A stretch of 64,000 bases of DNA, taken from the NCBI RefSeq assembly GCF_000090795.2, contig NW_003546328.1:200274-264273 (forward strand). Direction: 5' to 3'. The stretch comes from Amphimedon queenslandica. Its lineage: Eukaryota; Porifera; Demospongiae; Haplosclerida; Niphatidae. Both the position numbers and the translations under genes were made by a program. Under the pieces are notes generated by a model. The model worked only from the letters and a program-made list of their open reading frames with translations, was not told the origin of the DNA and did not search any database. Numbering within the stretch: the first letter of the stretch is position 1; every line of letters starts with the position of its first letter. This document shows, one piece after another, positions 1 through 10,808 of this stretch.

Positions 1-1
1 T

Positions 2-661
2 GTTCAATTGCGAGAAAAACATGGTGGATACTCATCAAAGGCAGTTTATATCAGCACAGAGGGACCTTTTCATAGTAAACGTCTCAAGGAACTGGCCCAG
101 TTTATGGCCGGCAAGTACTCGTATCTTAATGCACAGACACTCATGGACAATGTCCTCGTACATCACTCGGCCACTGTACAAGAATTAAAAGTATTACTCA
201 ATCACGAATTGCCATGCCTCCTTCAGAAAAACCCACGCAACATTAGACTAATCATAATTGATTCTTTGGCTAGCCTCTTTCGTGTTGAGTACTCGTATGA
301 CGACTCGTCAAGAGCTTACGACTTGAAATTAATTGCCAGTTCCCTACACTTGCTCATATATCAACACCAGTTAACCATTGTGTGCACTAACCAGATGACC
401 AGTGACACTAAGAGTAATACAACTCGACCAGCACTTGGTGAACTGTGGAGTAACATGGTTGCCACCAGATTACTCCTATTGAGAGAAGAGGGAGTGGACA
501 ATAATGCAGCTTTCTGTCCAGGTGTGAATCCGGTACCACGCCTACTTCAGATTGATTTTGCCCCTCACCTACCAAATAATACGATGAATTATTACATTGA
601 TGATGAAGGAGTGCATGGATTGGATGCTATAGATCCAGCCATATTGGACACTTTTGACTAA
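2..661 (+). CDS. XRCC3: XRCC3-like RecA/RAD51 paralog, 3' part only
   Basis: The reading frame is open to the left edge, so the first exon(s), including the Walker A ATP-binding loop, lie outside the window; 219 residues remain. Seen: a Walker B strand LIIIDSLASLF followed by the RecA-core segment LTIVCTNQM, and near the end APHLPNN...YYIDDEGVHG, which matches the XRCC3 C-terminus (APHLP, then Y-I-x-x-EGV-x-G). The residues before the first apparent start (a TTG, not a real start) also fit XRCC3. Family knowledge: XRCC3 pairs with RAD51C and acts in homologous recombination and Holliday-junction processing in the nucleus. The stop is followed by about 200 bp of 3' UTR with an AATAAA at 867-872, close to the end of the convergent PHOSPHO2 gene. 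RAD51C or DMC1 are less likely because of the C-terminal motif. Confidence 0.85.
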   Translation, partial: VQLREKHGGYSSKAVYISTEGPFHSKRLKELAQFMAGKYSYLNAQTLMDNVLVHHSATVQELKVLLNHELPCLLQKNPRNIRLIIIDSLASLFRVEYSYDDSSRAYDLKLIASSLHLLIYQHQLTIVCTNQMTSDTKSNTTRPALGELWSNMVATRLLLLREEGVDNNAAFCPGVNPVPRLLQIDFAPHLPNNTMNYYIDDEGVHGLDAIDPAILDTFD

Positions 662-889
662 ATATACAATACTAGCTTGCTATATGTATCTATAATGTGT
701 AATAACTGGAAGATATTTTTTACAATAGAGATATAATAGTAATAATTGATTGGTATTATTTTTATGTTTTAAAAATGAAAATCGATATCATTTAGTATTA
801 TAATTATTAATTTGATTGTTATGAAGAGTTAAAATGAAACCGACTATTATATCTATAGCATTAAAAAATAAATTAATTAAAGATAGTAC

Positions 890-1615
890 TCATGGCATCA
901 GGCTCTGTAATAGAACTGCGGCTTGAGGATCAGTAAAATCAATCACATTAAAACTAGGTGGAGGCTTCTCTGCAGCTATCCTCTTGGCAAGACCATATCC
1001 TGTCCTAGCCACAACGTGATCGCGAGGAGAAAGATGCATAGCAGCACAGTAATCATTAGATCCATCCCCTACATAAACTATCCTGGAATATGTACTCCTC
1101 TCTTCGGCTATGCTGTGCATTATTAGACCCTTGCACATGTTTGGGGTTTTACGACAACGAGTGCAGCAGTGAGCATGGTAGTGGCTGATTTCTAGACAGC
1201 CGGATTCGTTGAAACATGCTGGATTGGTGTGGATTGTCTTAAAAACGTCTGCTAAGTTGTGATTCTCCAATATCGCACGTATAAAGAATGAATTGGCATC
1301 TGAAACTATGATAGCATCTACGAGTGGATGTTCCTTTATTTTTTCTAGTGTTCTCTTCATTGGTCCTATTAAATCTATCTCTTTCATTACTCTGAGGACG
1401 TCCTCTGGCTTGGAACCATGTTCATACTGAGCTTTCATGACATAATTCATCATTGTTATCCATAGGGTAAACTCCTTTCTCATCTCGTGTACCTTCTCAA
1501 TTAGGTTCAGCTGAGGTGCCACGTTCATGGCATATGTGTCACAGTTGTCATCGATGAGTGTGTGGTCGAAATCGAAAACAAAGAGAACCTTTTCAGCCCC
1601 TTCACTGTCCGCCAT
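890..1615 (-). CDS. PHOSPHO2: PHOSPHO-type HAD phosphatase (pyridoxal/phosphocholine phosphatase)
   Basis: A single exon. From the second in-frame ATG (1615) the protein is 241 residues, the length I recall for vertebrate PHOSPHO2; an upstream ATG at 1666 would add 17 unlikely residues. HAD motif I is FVFDFDHTLID near residue 10 (both aspartates present), the motif II region is IIVSDANS, and motif IV is YVGDGSNDYCAA. The family-specific cysteine-rich HCCTRCRKTPNMCKG segment lies between them. PHOSPHO enzymes are soluble Mg-dependent phosphatases: PHOSPHO1 cleaves phosphocholine and phosphoethanolamine, PHOSPHO2 prefers pyridoxal-5-phosphate. Which substrate applies here cannot be read from the sequence. 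Only 87 bp separate this start from the divergent CFAP210 start, so the two probably share a promoter. Confidence 0.88.
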   Translation of the reverse strand: MADSEGAEKVLFVFDFDHTLIDDNCDTYAMNVAPQLNLIEKVHEMRKEFTLWITMMNYVMKAQYEHGSKPEDVLRVMKEIDLIGPMKRTLEKIKEHPLVDAIIVSDANSFFIRAILENHNLADVFKTIHTNPACFNESGCLEISHYHAHCCTRCRKTPNMCKGLIMHSIAEERSTYSRIVYVGDGSNDYCAAMHLSPRDHVVARTGYGLAKRIAAEKPPPSFNVIDFTDPQAAVLLQSLMP

Positions 1616-1702
1616 TTTAAAAAGATTGCGGTTAAAAATAAAACAGACCCCGCCTATCGTTGCCATGGTGATTTAGCAAATACACTGACTAGTGTTACCA
1701 AA
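1616..1702. promoter_or_regulatory. Short divergent promoter between PHOSPHO2 and CFAP210
   Basis: Only 87 bp lie between the two likely start codons. No TATA box is visible. If the PHOSPHO2 start were the upstream ATG at 1666, the gap would shrink to 36 bp, which also argues for the downstream start. Confidence 0.5.
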
Positions 1703-3965
1703 ATGTCTTTGGAGATTCGTAGAAGCAAGGGATTAGCAGCTACACAAAGTATGTTCAATCTTTATTTCTGCTTTTATAATGGATATTTTTCTTAGGGCAG
1801 CAACCCAGGCCTTCGGTATGATTTTAAATAATTATTATGCTACTAAATTTTGGAAATTTACCTGGCCTTTAGGCAACTGTCCTATCTATGCAAGAATTGG
1901 AGAGGCTGAAGCTTAAAATATCTGGAGTTGACTTGGATAAGGAAGAAGCAATGCAAAGAGAACGTGATAAGGAAGCTAAGCATCAAGCTTCCTGTAACAT
2001 GGTGAAGAACTGGAGGAATACAATAGAGGCAAGGAAATAAAAATGGCGATCCTTTATTATAATTAATAAAAAACAGGGACAGAGGTTAAAACGACTTGAA
2101 AATCTCAAAGTAAAAGAGATTAAAGAGGAGGTTGGGATTTTTTTGAATGTGTATTAAGATTTGCCCTGTATGTAGGAAGAAAGAGTTAAAATAGATGAAG
2201 AGGAGGCAGAATTTCAAGCAGCAAGGAGACAAGAGCTGATAGATCGTGCAAAAACACTTCTTTACTACCAGACAGATAGACTTAAAGGATTTCATGTAGG
2301 TTTGCATTGCAATTATAATTTTTAATAGCTCCGTCAATAGAGTGGACTATTGCTCTCTGAGATCCTTAAAGAAAGAGAAGCACAAATTGCATTCAAAAAG
2401 CAAAGGAGTGATATGTATAAGGATAGAGATCAGATGTATCAGCGCTATCAAGAAGAGCTGAGAGAGAAAACAAAAGTGGCAGATACACTAGCTGCTCAAG
2501 AAAGGAGCAAAGCAGTTTCTGAGATAGCAGCCTATCAAGCAAAGCAGTATGTTTGAGTCATTGAGTGTATGTATATTTAGTGACTCTTGTCAATGATAAT
2601 TCAATTCTAAGGATATCTGAACATGCTACTGCAAAGAAGAAAGAAAGGGAGCGTCAATTAGAAGAACAGACTGCCATAGACAAAGAAACTCAACGCTGGC
2701 AGGAGATAGAGAAGGAGAAAGAAATGCAGGCAGAGAGGAAGAAATTAATTCTTCGCCAGGAGCTGAATGACTTGATAATGAGTAATAGGACTTTTGCAAG
2801 AATGAAAGAAGAACAGGAGAAAATGCAACAAGCTGAGTGCGAACTATTTGCAAAAGCCAAGAAGGTATGCTAACCCAAATGAATCCAATTTATTGCCAAG
2901 TGTATATAGAATATGACTAAAATGCGTAAACAAAAAGAAGCAGAAATCCATAGGTGAGTCTATTAGTCTATTTTTTGATCTGTTGTCACTATTATTGTCA
3001 TAGAGAGCTTCAAGGTCACCAAGAAAAGATTGCAAAACACATAGAGAGCATGGTTGAAGAGGTTAGACATTTACATAGCAATAATTTCTATTGACCATAA
3101 TTATAAATAGAAAGTGAGCAATGAAGATGAATTGATTGCCAAAGCTGTAGCTGAGCAAGATGCTAAAAGAGAGGTACTGTAGCACAGTCATGATTATAGC
3201 TCTAGTATTCTCATTGCTATTACTTGCAGAGAATAGAAAGAGAAAAGGCTGAGAAGCAAATGAAAAGTGCAGCTGAAATTGATGAATGTTGCCGTGAAAT
3301 GGTTAGCATATGGTCATTGTATATAACAATGTGACAGCATTGAAAATCTATTTTTAGATTTCAGAGCAAGAAAGAAAGAGGCGAGAAATGAGAGAGCACG
3401 AGCAAGAGCTCCTTCGTCAAAGAGTTGAACAAGATCAAAGATTCCATGCTAACAACCTTCAGAAGGAGCAGAAAAAGATCCGCGAGGCAAAGGAAGTGGA
3501 GAAATTTCTCAAAGCTCAAATGGTGAGTGTAGTACATACAGACTTGCATAGAAAGTTAATATACATGTATTTGATAGGTTGAAAAAGAAGAGAGAGAAAG
3601 AATGGAAAGGGAGGAAGAAAAGACGCATCAACAGAAAAATTTGAGTTTATTGAAAGTTGAAGAGAACCAGTTTCAAGAATATGCTGGTCAAGTGATACAG
3701 GAGACAAAAGAAAGAGACTTAAACACTTTTCCACTTAAAAAGGCATCAAAAAGAGGATCAGGTACTGTAAAAGTGGATGGAAAAATGTTTATTTTGTTCT
3801 GTAGGAGGTGGACATGGCCCTGTATTCTCTGCCAAAGGTGAAGTTCGCCCTAGTTATCAGCCATGTGCATCTCCAATAGTTGAGCTACCCTCTTATGCAT
3901 CTAAAGAAGTCCCTCTTGCTTGGAAACCCAGCAACACCAAAAAGAGAATGGGTTTCAACTGGTAA
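1703..3965 (+). CDS. CFAP210: CFAP210 (CCDC173), ciliary doublet microtubule inner protein
   Basis: Fourteen exons (1703-1748, 1796-1815, 1873-2028, 2077-2130, 2176-2295, 2341-2546, 2612-2864, 2910-2953, 3004-3061, 3111-3173, 3230-3301, 3358-3522, 3578-3761, 3805-3965) join in phase to 533 residues, near the roughly 550 of vertebrate CFAP210. Almost the whole protein is charged coiled coil of the trichohyalin-plectin-homology type. Diagnostic stretches are NMVKNWRNTIEGQRLKRLE, LLYYQTDRLKGFHSGLLL, SEILKEREAQIAFKKQ, and the end RMGFNW. CFAP210 lies inside the doublet microtubules of motile cilia and flagella. The intron after 2028 uses a GC donor (GAG|GCAAGG): reading through hits a stop within four codons and no GT is available. 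CFAP45 and CFAP53 share the coiled-coil type but not these motifs. Confidence 0.8.
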
Positions 3966-4034
3966 CTGGAGATGTGGCTCGTTAATTAAAGACTTGTAAT
4001 TAATTTTATTAATAGTTAGTTGAAATTAATAGAT

Positions 4035-4082
4035 CACGTGAGGCGTATCCGTACATTAATCGTCTACGTTTTAGATCACGTG
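4035..4082. promoter_or_regulatory. Two CACGTG E-boxes upstream of Ral
   Basis: GATCACGTGA occurs at 4033-4042 and ATCACGTGAT at 4075-4084, 42 bp apart and 160-210 bp before the Ral start. Both fit the TCACGTGA core bound by MITF/TFE or USF bHLH-ZIP factors (family knowledge); use here is inferred. Confidence 0.4.
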
Positions 4083-4243
4083 ATAAATAACACCGTATAT
4101 TTAAAACCTACAGCCCAGCCCATTTCGTTGGTGGCCAATTAGGCTGAGGCTCTGTGACAGGCGACTCAACTGTCTCTTTCACTCTCTCCCTCCTTCTCTC
4201 CTGGGGCTCCCTAGCCTCTTTATTTTCACAGGGAACAGCTGAA

Positions 4244-4959
4244 ATGTCGAAAAGCAAGGGTAAAGGTGAATTGCCGGTCCACAAGGTGATCATGGTTGGG
4301 CCTGGAGGCGTAGGAAAATCTGCTCTGACTTTGCAATTCATGTACTCAGAGGTGAGGAATAATTACTAGCATCCTTATTTAATATTATTATTATTATGAT
4401 AATAGTTATTTTTGCTTTGGTTCTGTTAATGTTATCTTCCTTTTTTCCTTCACTTCCTCTAAATTTCTCTCAGTTTGTTGAGAACTATGAGCCAACAAAA
4501 GCAGACAATTATCGCAAGAAAGCGACAGTCTCCGGGCAAGAATGCCAGATAGACATACTTGATACTGCTGGGCAAGAAGACTATGCTGTCATACGTGACA
4601 ATTACTTCAGAACCGGAGAGGGCTTCATCTGCGTTTTCTCTGTCACAGAGCGAGAGACTTTTGAGGGCATGAAGGACTTTCGGGAGCAAATCCTCAGAGT
4701 CAAAGTTGACGATAAAGTCCCAATGATACTCGTTGGTAACAAGATCGATCTCCAAGATCAAAGGGTAGTGAGCTTTGATGAAGCAAAAGCCCTCGCACAT
4801 TCGTGGGGCGTTCCTTACGAAGAAACATCAGCCAAGACGAAGCTAAACGTCGAAAAGGTTTATTACGATTTAGTTCTTGTCATAAAGGAAAAGAAAGACT
4901 CTGTCAACGGGGCGAATCAAAAGAAGAAAAAGAAGAAGTCAAAGTGTGTTATCTTGTAG
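4244..4959 (+). CDS. RAL: Ral small GTPase
   Basis: Two exons (4244-4351, 4474-4959) give 197 residues. All Ras-fold motifs are visible: P-loop GPGGVGKSA, effector loop [12 protein letters not shown] (the Ral-specific effector sequence), [24 protein letters not shown] and ETSAKT. The C-terminus is a polybasic run followed by CVIL, a CAAX box whose last Leu predicts geranylgeranylation. Ral GTPases act at the plasma membrane and endosomes, binding RalBP1 and the exocyst subunits Sec5/Exo84. Residue 20 is proline where Ral normally has serine and Ras has Ala11. A pyrimidine-rich tract and CAG at 4229-4231 suggest a spliced 5' UTR. A poly(A) signal AATAAA lies at 5240-5245. Confidence 0.95.
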
Positions 4960-5779
4960 GACAATTCTTTCCAGCATCCTCCCGCCACCTCTCTCTCTCT
5001 CTTTCCTTCTTGCTAACTCGCTCTCATCATCTTACTATTAATAGCTGTTAATCAATAGACTATGAAGCCAGTAATTATTATTATTAGTAATTTTATTAGC
5101 TTATTCAGTGGATGTTCTCTACTTTAGTTTAATTATGTAAATGTGTTTATGTTCCAACTGTTGTGTGTGTATTTTGTTATAATATGAGTGTATCTGGCAA
5201 GCATGGAGATTTATAGTGTGCTATTTCAATTATTCATGTAATAAATTACTCATCATGTTCTTAAACTGTAAGGGTTCCACTTGCCCTTATAAGGCATCTC
5301 AATAGTAGAAGGAAACCATTAGTTTAGTGTGTACGTGTGGCTCAAGAGTTTTTGTGGCTGGGGCAAATTCAGTTCCAAATTAAAAAAATCGCCAATCTTC
5401 TTGAACCAAGTATAAATTTATAATGAAATTCTTTGTGCAAAGTGAGACATTCCACTTAAAATAATTAATTGCCATCCAACCAGCCACACACAAATTAATC
5501 TATTCTTAAAATTCTAATAATTCTAAAATGAATTTCAATACGAAAATGCTTGACTAGTCAATAATAATGATAATTATTACATTGAATAATAACAAGACAA
5601 TAATATTAATATTTAGGGCACACTAGTAAGAGAAAAACAAAGTCATTGCCTTTTTGTCAAAATTTTGAAAATTTAAACAGCAACAACACATGAATGCATG
5701 CAATAAAGTGTGTGATTGTAATTCAATAGATAAACAACAATAATTAATTAATTATTAGTTTTTATTAATTAATAGTTAA
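4960..5779. other. Intergenic gap: Ral 3' UTR and convergent gene end
   Basis: About 820 bp between the Ral stop and the stop of the minus-strand adaptor gene. It holds CT-rich and AT-rich sequence and the Ral poly(A) signal. I see no coding exon or RNA gene here. Confidence 0.6.
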
Positions 5780-8700
5780 TTAGCACTCGGTCATTCGCGT
5801 GGGTGGACGAGAACAGTACTCTGTTAGTTTGCATGGAAGACGATCAGCAAAATTGCGATAATGCTCCAGTACTTCAGGGACTGACTTAAACTGCGGACCA
5901 TCATCAATCCTATATATTATCTCAGAGTTTTCTAGTTCATACTAGAGAGAAAGAAAAAGAAAGAGAAAATGAACACTACTCAAATTCCCAAGACATTATA
6001 TTAGGGGGCATCAAATTGCCATGGATACAATCACACCTGTTATCACTCAGCTAAGAATGACACCTCATTTCCTGTGGTGTGAACTGACACCACATCATGT
6101 TGTACATGTATGCATACACCTTATTAGTAACAAGAGTGGATAATACACTCTTAGTAGTAACAAATTATATACAGTACATGTACATTACCAGTATTGTGAA
6201 TGAATGATGTATTATCTTACTGGCATGATCTGAAAGTTCTTGGGTACAGACTTTGCAAACATTGTCAGGACAAAGGAGTTAGCAACAGAAGAGCTATCAC
6301 GGACCAGAAACAACCTATAATGAGAGAGAGAGGATGAGAGAGTTCAACTTCAAAGCCAATGTTTACATCTGTTTAAAAAAGTGCGTAAGTGTGCCTCTTT
6401 CACTGTCTAACATTTGTATGTACTATTAACTATTTATACACTTTCTTTATCTCTCTCTTCCTCAAAGTGCATGTACTCACCCATCTCTAGACCCAGCTTG
6501 TTCTAATCGCCTAATGGCTTCATCACGAGGTATGGAGCCATGATACCAAGGATACTGTGACAGTGAATCCAAGACAACGCCCTCCTGCTCATCTATAGGG
6601 TGGGGTGGTATAGGTGGCGGGACATCATCAGGGTGCTCTCCTCCTCTATGTGAAGGCTTTGGAGCTGGTTTAGGAGCCGTTTTAGGTTTAGGGGCCGTCT
6701 TGGGTGGGACTTGGGGAGAAGCTTCAGGAGTGTTGTCTTCCCCTCCGACATGCTTAAACATCATCTCTTGAGCGACTTTAGCTTCTTTCTCTCTCTGATA
6801 CTCCTCGCGCCTCTTGTCCAGGTGCTTCTCAAGCCTCATCCCAGTTAGAGAGTAGGCCCTTTCTTCAGCAGTACGACCACCAGTCGTCTCTGGGTCCTCC
6901 AACTTGAACTGCTTGATGTGAGCCTTGTAGTAATTGTCATACAGTACATGACCAAATTTGGCAAGACGGCACCCAGCGTACCAAGAGATGAACTCCTCCT
7001 CAGAATCAGCACAAAGGACCTTAATGTCCTTTGCACCTGGAACCATCTGATCTGGTTTAGGCTAAAGGAAGTAATGAAAAAGCGTGAGGGGGATGGAGTA
7101 CATAAATTTAGGTGTTTCTACAGCAAGTGTGTGGGAGGGAGTGGTATATTGTTATCAATCTTATATAAACTGTTCTTTTAACTGCAGGGCCGCCACAGTA
7201 TACACTAAAGTACATTACACTCTAATTCTCCCTTGGCACAGTTTAGACACACGTTCAGTGTAACTTTACTCTAAGTTCAACTGGATGTGTACTCATTCTC
7301 GTAAAAAATACAACACTTTTTTATAGGGCCACTACTCATTACTACATACAGTACTATTTCATTCTTTCCTTCTTTCTTACTCTGAGACCAAAGCAGAAAT
7401 CAGAGGGAGCCTTTAGCATTTTCTTGAAGTTCAAGCCACGATAAAGATCACAATCTTCAAACTGAATCAACAACTGTAAATTCTTGGCCGTCTGTCAAAG
7501 AGAAAGAGAGAGGGTAGAAGGAGGAAGATGAAAATATACATACAATTATCATTCTAGTTCTACTCCTACAGTAATGGGACGAGGCTGTTTGATATTTTTC
7601 TCAAAAGACTCATTTGTATAGTAATTTATGGCCACCAGGTAATCAAAAGAAAATCAAAACAAAGCAGTCGAAATTAAAATTCTAAACTTTAAACATTGCA
7701 AGTCACAAAAAGCAAAAAGACAACACAAGAACCTACTTCAGGGAATAACAAATCTACATACACATATACATGTACATAGGAGTTACAATAATATCTACGT
7801 GTAGGTACATGTAACCTATATTCACATTGAGTCACATCATGTTAGACATACAGTCTACATCCAGTTAGTCTACATACTTTAGCTTTCCCTTTGAGTGTCT
7901 GGTAGAGACCTGATGCCCTCAATATGACGTATATCTTCTTCCACTTGTTCTTGTAGCCGTCCTTTAGGTGAAGGAACCCTTCAATCTCTGGGACGCGAAG
8001 GGCTGACGTGAAATACTCCTGGACCAGTATCTTCCTAGCTTTATCTGTTCGGTTCTTGCTGTCTTTGCCAATCATGGTGCTTGTTAGCAAAGCAGGGAAA
8101 TATTTCTAAAATAATTATAAGAAAGTGAAGAGTATAACCTCTTCTCATTGCTATGTACATGTACTACATGTATCATCTAACCACAGTTCACGATATTGCA
8201 GATACAGACACTTAAAGAATGCAATCATATCATAATTCATGTACATACTAATCAATTTAAACTCAATGTCTTAGTAAAAACTATTCTCATTAATATTGAC
8301 ACATGTTCCTATAAATGCTATAAGGCTAATTTCCCACCTGGGCCAACAGCATCAACACTTAATTCCATTAGTCTCCTTATTGCATTCAGACAAACCACAG
8401 CCTCTCAAATAGACAACACACAATACTATATTCGGCAGTTGCATGCTATGACAAAACATAAAGGCGGTCCATGTGTACATGTACATGTACATGTAGACAC
8501 AGAAACCATAACCAACAATACTGAGTGTCATGAGTGTACATTACACGAAATGCATTAATTGTATAAACAAGCAAACAGATGCATCATAAACAAGTTTGTA
8601 TGTATACATGTATGTCATGCAATAATAAGCAACAAGAAAATAAAAGGTGTTTTGAATAGTGAGATATACGAGAATGTAAAGCAAAACAGAAACAAAGTAA

Positions 8701-9711
8701 CTGTGTGTTTGTTCAACTTCATTAAATTGCATGCGTGACTGTATGTGAAGAAATGTGCATGGAATGAGGAGATAAAGGTAGTCACTTACAATTGGATCTA
8801 CAAACAGCTCATATTTCAAATCGTTTCTGCGGAAGAAGAACTGATTGTTGGAGTCACGTGCCCAATGAGTGTATATCTCTTCAACACATTCATGATCCTC
8901 TAGTTCACGTTCTATGAGAAAAAAGTGACGAAAGTTTGAGATACATATACATGTACATGTATGCACATAAATACATGGTCATAAAGGTGATAATAGTAAT
9001 ATTAGTATATTCTTATTTCTTACCCAGTCCCACATCTCCAAGTCTTTCTATTATAGTCCAGTTGGGTGACTCCTCAAAATGGTTCTTGGATACAAGAAGG
9101 TAGCAGACAATAGCAGCAGTCATTCCTTCCTCAACAACCACGGTCTTGTTGGAGCCATCGTTATTGAAGACTTTGATGGCTACCTTTCTCTTGCTTGCAA
9201 TCTTCATCTTCTCGATGGCTATCTTCATCTTTTCGTCTTTCATCTTAGCAGCAACTTCCTCGTCGTTGAGACTGGGGTCCGAGCGAAGCTCCTCCTCCCT
9301 AGCAACCAAGCGACGAGCAATGTCATCTTTGGTTATCTCTTCACTAGCTCCAGTTAGTTTTGGCTCATGGATTGGAGTGACATGGACCTCATCTGATTAA
9401 GAGAGAAAAATGTTACACTACTTTCCAGAGGACTAGCTCTTATAAAAATATAGCACTTGTATTTATAGTATAGTAGAGCCCTTGTTGCCAGTACTGCTAT
9501 AGAAAGTATGACAATTGTCCTTTATTGTACTGTTGTAAGTAATGAAATACTATACTTTCTAGAGTACTGTGTTATGCGTAAAATATAAAGGAGGGACATT
9601 ATTACTATGTCACACCATAAGAGCAAGAGAGTAATTAGTTTATTCAGAATAATAAATTATTGTTGTTTATTTTAAAATCCTATCCACAAGAAATTTAATT
9701 TTACTATAATT

Positions 9712-9742
<31 letters not shown>

Positions 9743-10740
9743 CACAAACATACACGAGTAAACAGACTGCTCACATAAAGTAATGTAAATGCACTAAGAG
9801 ACTCAGTAAACAAGCTAATATACACGGAGGATGTATACACAAGTAATTGATAATAACAAAAAGAGTGGGCAGACATTGAGTGAGTAAGTATACATGTATG
9901 GATCCCACCAACCCAACACGAGTGAACAGTCTTAAACGAAACACTTGTCATCAAAGCTTCCCTCTGTTAACGATGTCAAATGCAAATAAGGACCATGTTT
10001 ATTGCGTTAAGATTATGGCTCAACAACAATGCACACATGTACATACACACATACACACATACGTTATAAGGGGCTGCTAATCGATATAATATGGTATTGC
10101 TAATAGATATACCAGCCATATCAGTGCCAGGAATTTGAGATTAAATCTAATAATAAGATCTGTTGTTGCTTCTACTTTAGTATAGTCAGCATTTCAGTAA
10201 TACCGTCACTAGAGTGTTGTGAGAGGGACAGGTTGCAATGTAAGCTGTCGAGTGTCCCTACATGAGCTGATTGTGAATAGTCTTTGTTTGTCAATTTGTC
10301 TTATTGTAACAAGAACACAAATAGGACTCAATAACCACTCACTCAGTGTATAAAATAAAGCTACTGAACCAAGTGTATACAGTGAAAGTTTTTAGACACT
10401 TTACAAATCACAGAAGAGGCTTAAGTTTCAGTAACAGTATCTACAAATACATGTAGAGTGACCCATGGAAAAATAAATATTTGGATTAAGGAGTTTATAG
10501 TAAAGACCAAACAAAGTATTCATCCTGCAATTTTGATTGTTAATGGTAAGGTAATCCATACCAACAAATTAGGTAAAATACATGTGCATAGATTATGGAT
10601 AATAATAATAATGTCAAATTATTGTACTTAGTGTCTCAACTTCCTTACAAGTGCCTGTATTTACAGTGGCAACACCCAATCTCTCACAGCAAAAGGTGAA
10701 ATCATGAAATCTCTTACAAACACACCTTATCTCCCTTATA

Positions 10741-10808
<68 letters not shown>

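Noticed and set aside
1616-1666. Upstream ATG of PHOSPHO2 at 1666
   Set aside because: It adds 17 residues absent from the family and would leave only 36 bp to the divergent gene; the ATG at 1615 gives the expected length.
1562-1795. Open frame over the PHOSPHO2 start and the CFAP210 first exon
   Set aside because: It is in the wrong frame for CFAP210 and runs through an intron; the spliced model fits the family.
8196-8558. 120-residue plus-strand frame inside an intron of the adaptor gene
   Set aside because: No family motif, HVHVHV-type repeats arise from TACATGTA motifs, and splice sites on the minus strand place it inside an intron.
10614-10808. CVCVCV-rich reading frame
   Set aside because: Translation of the (AC)n microsatellite.
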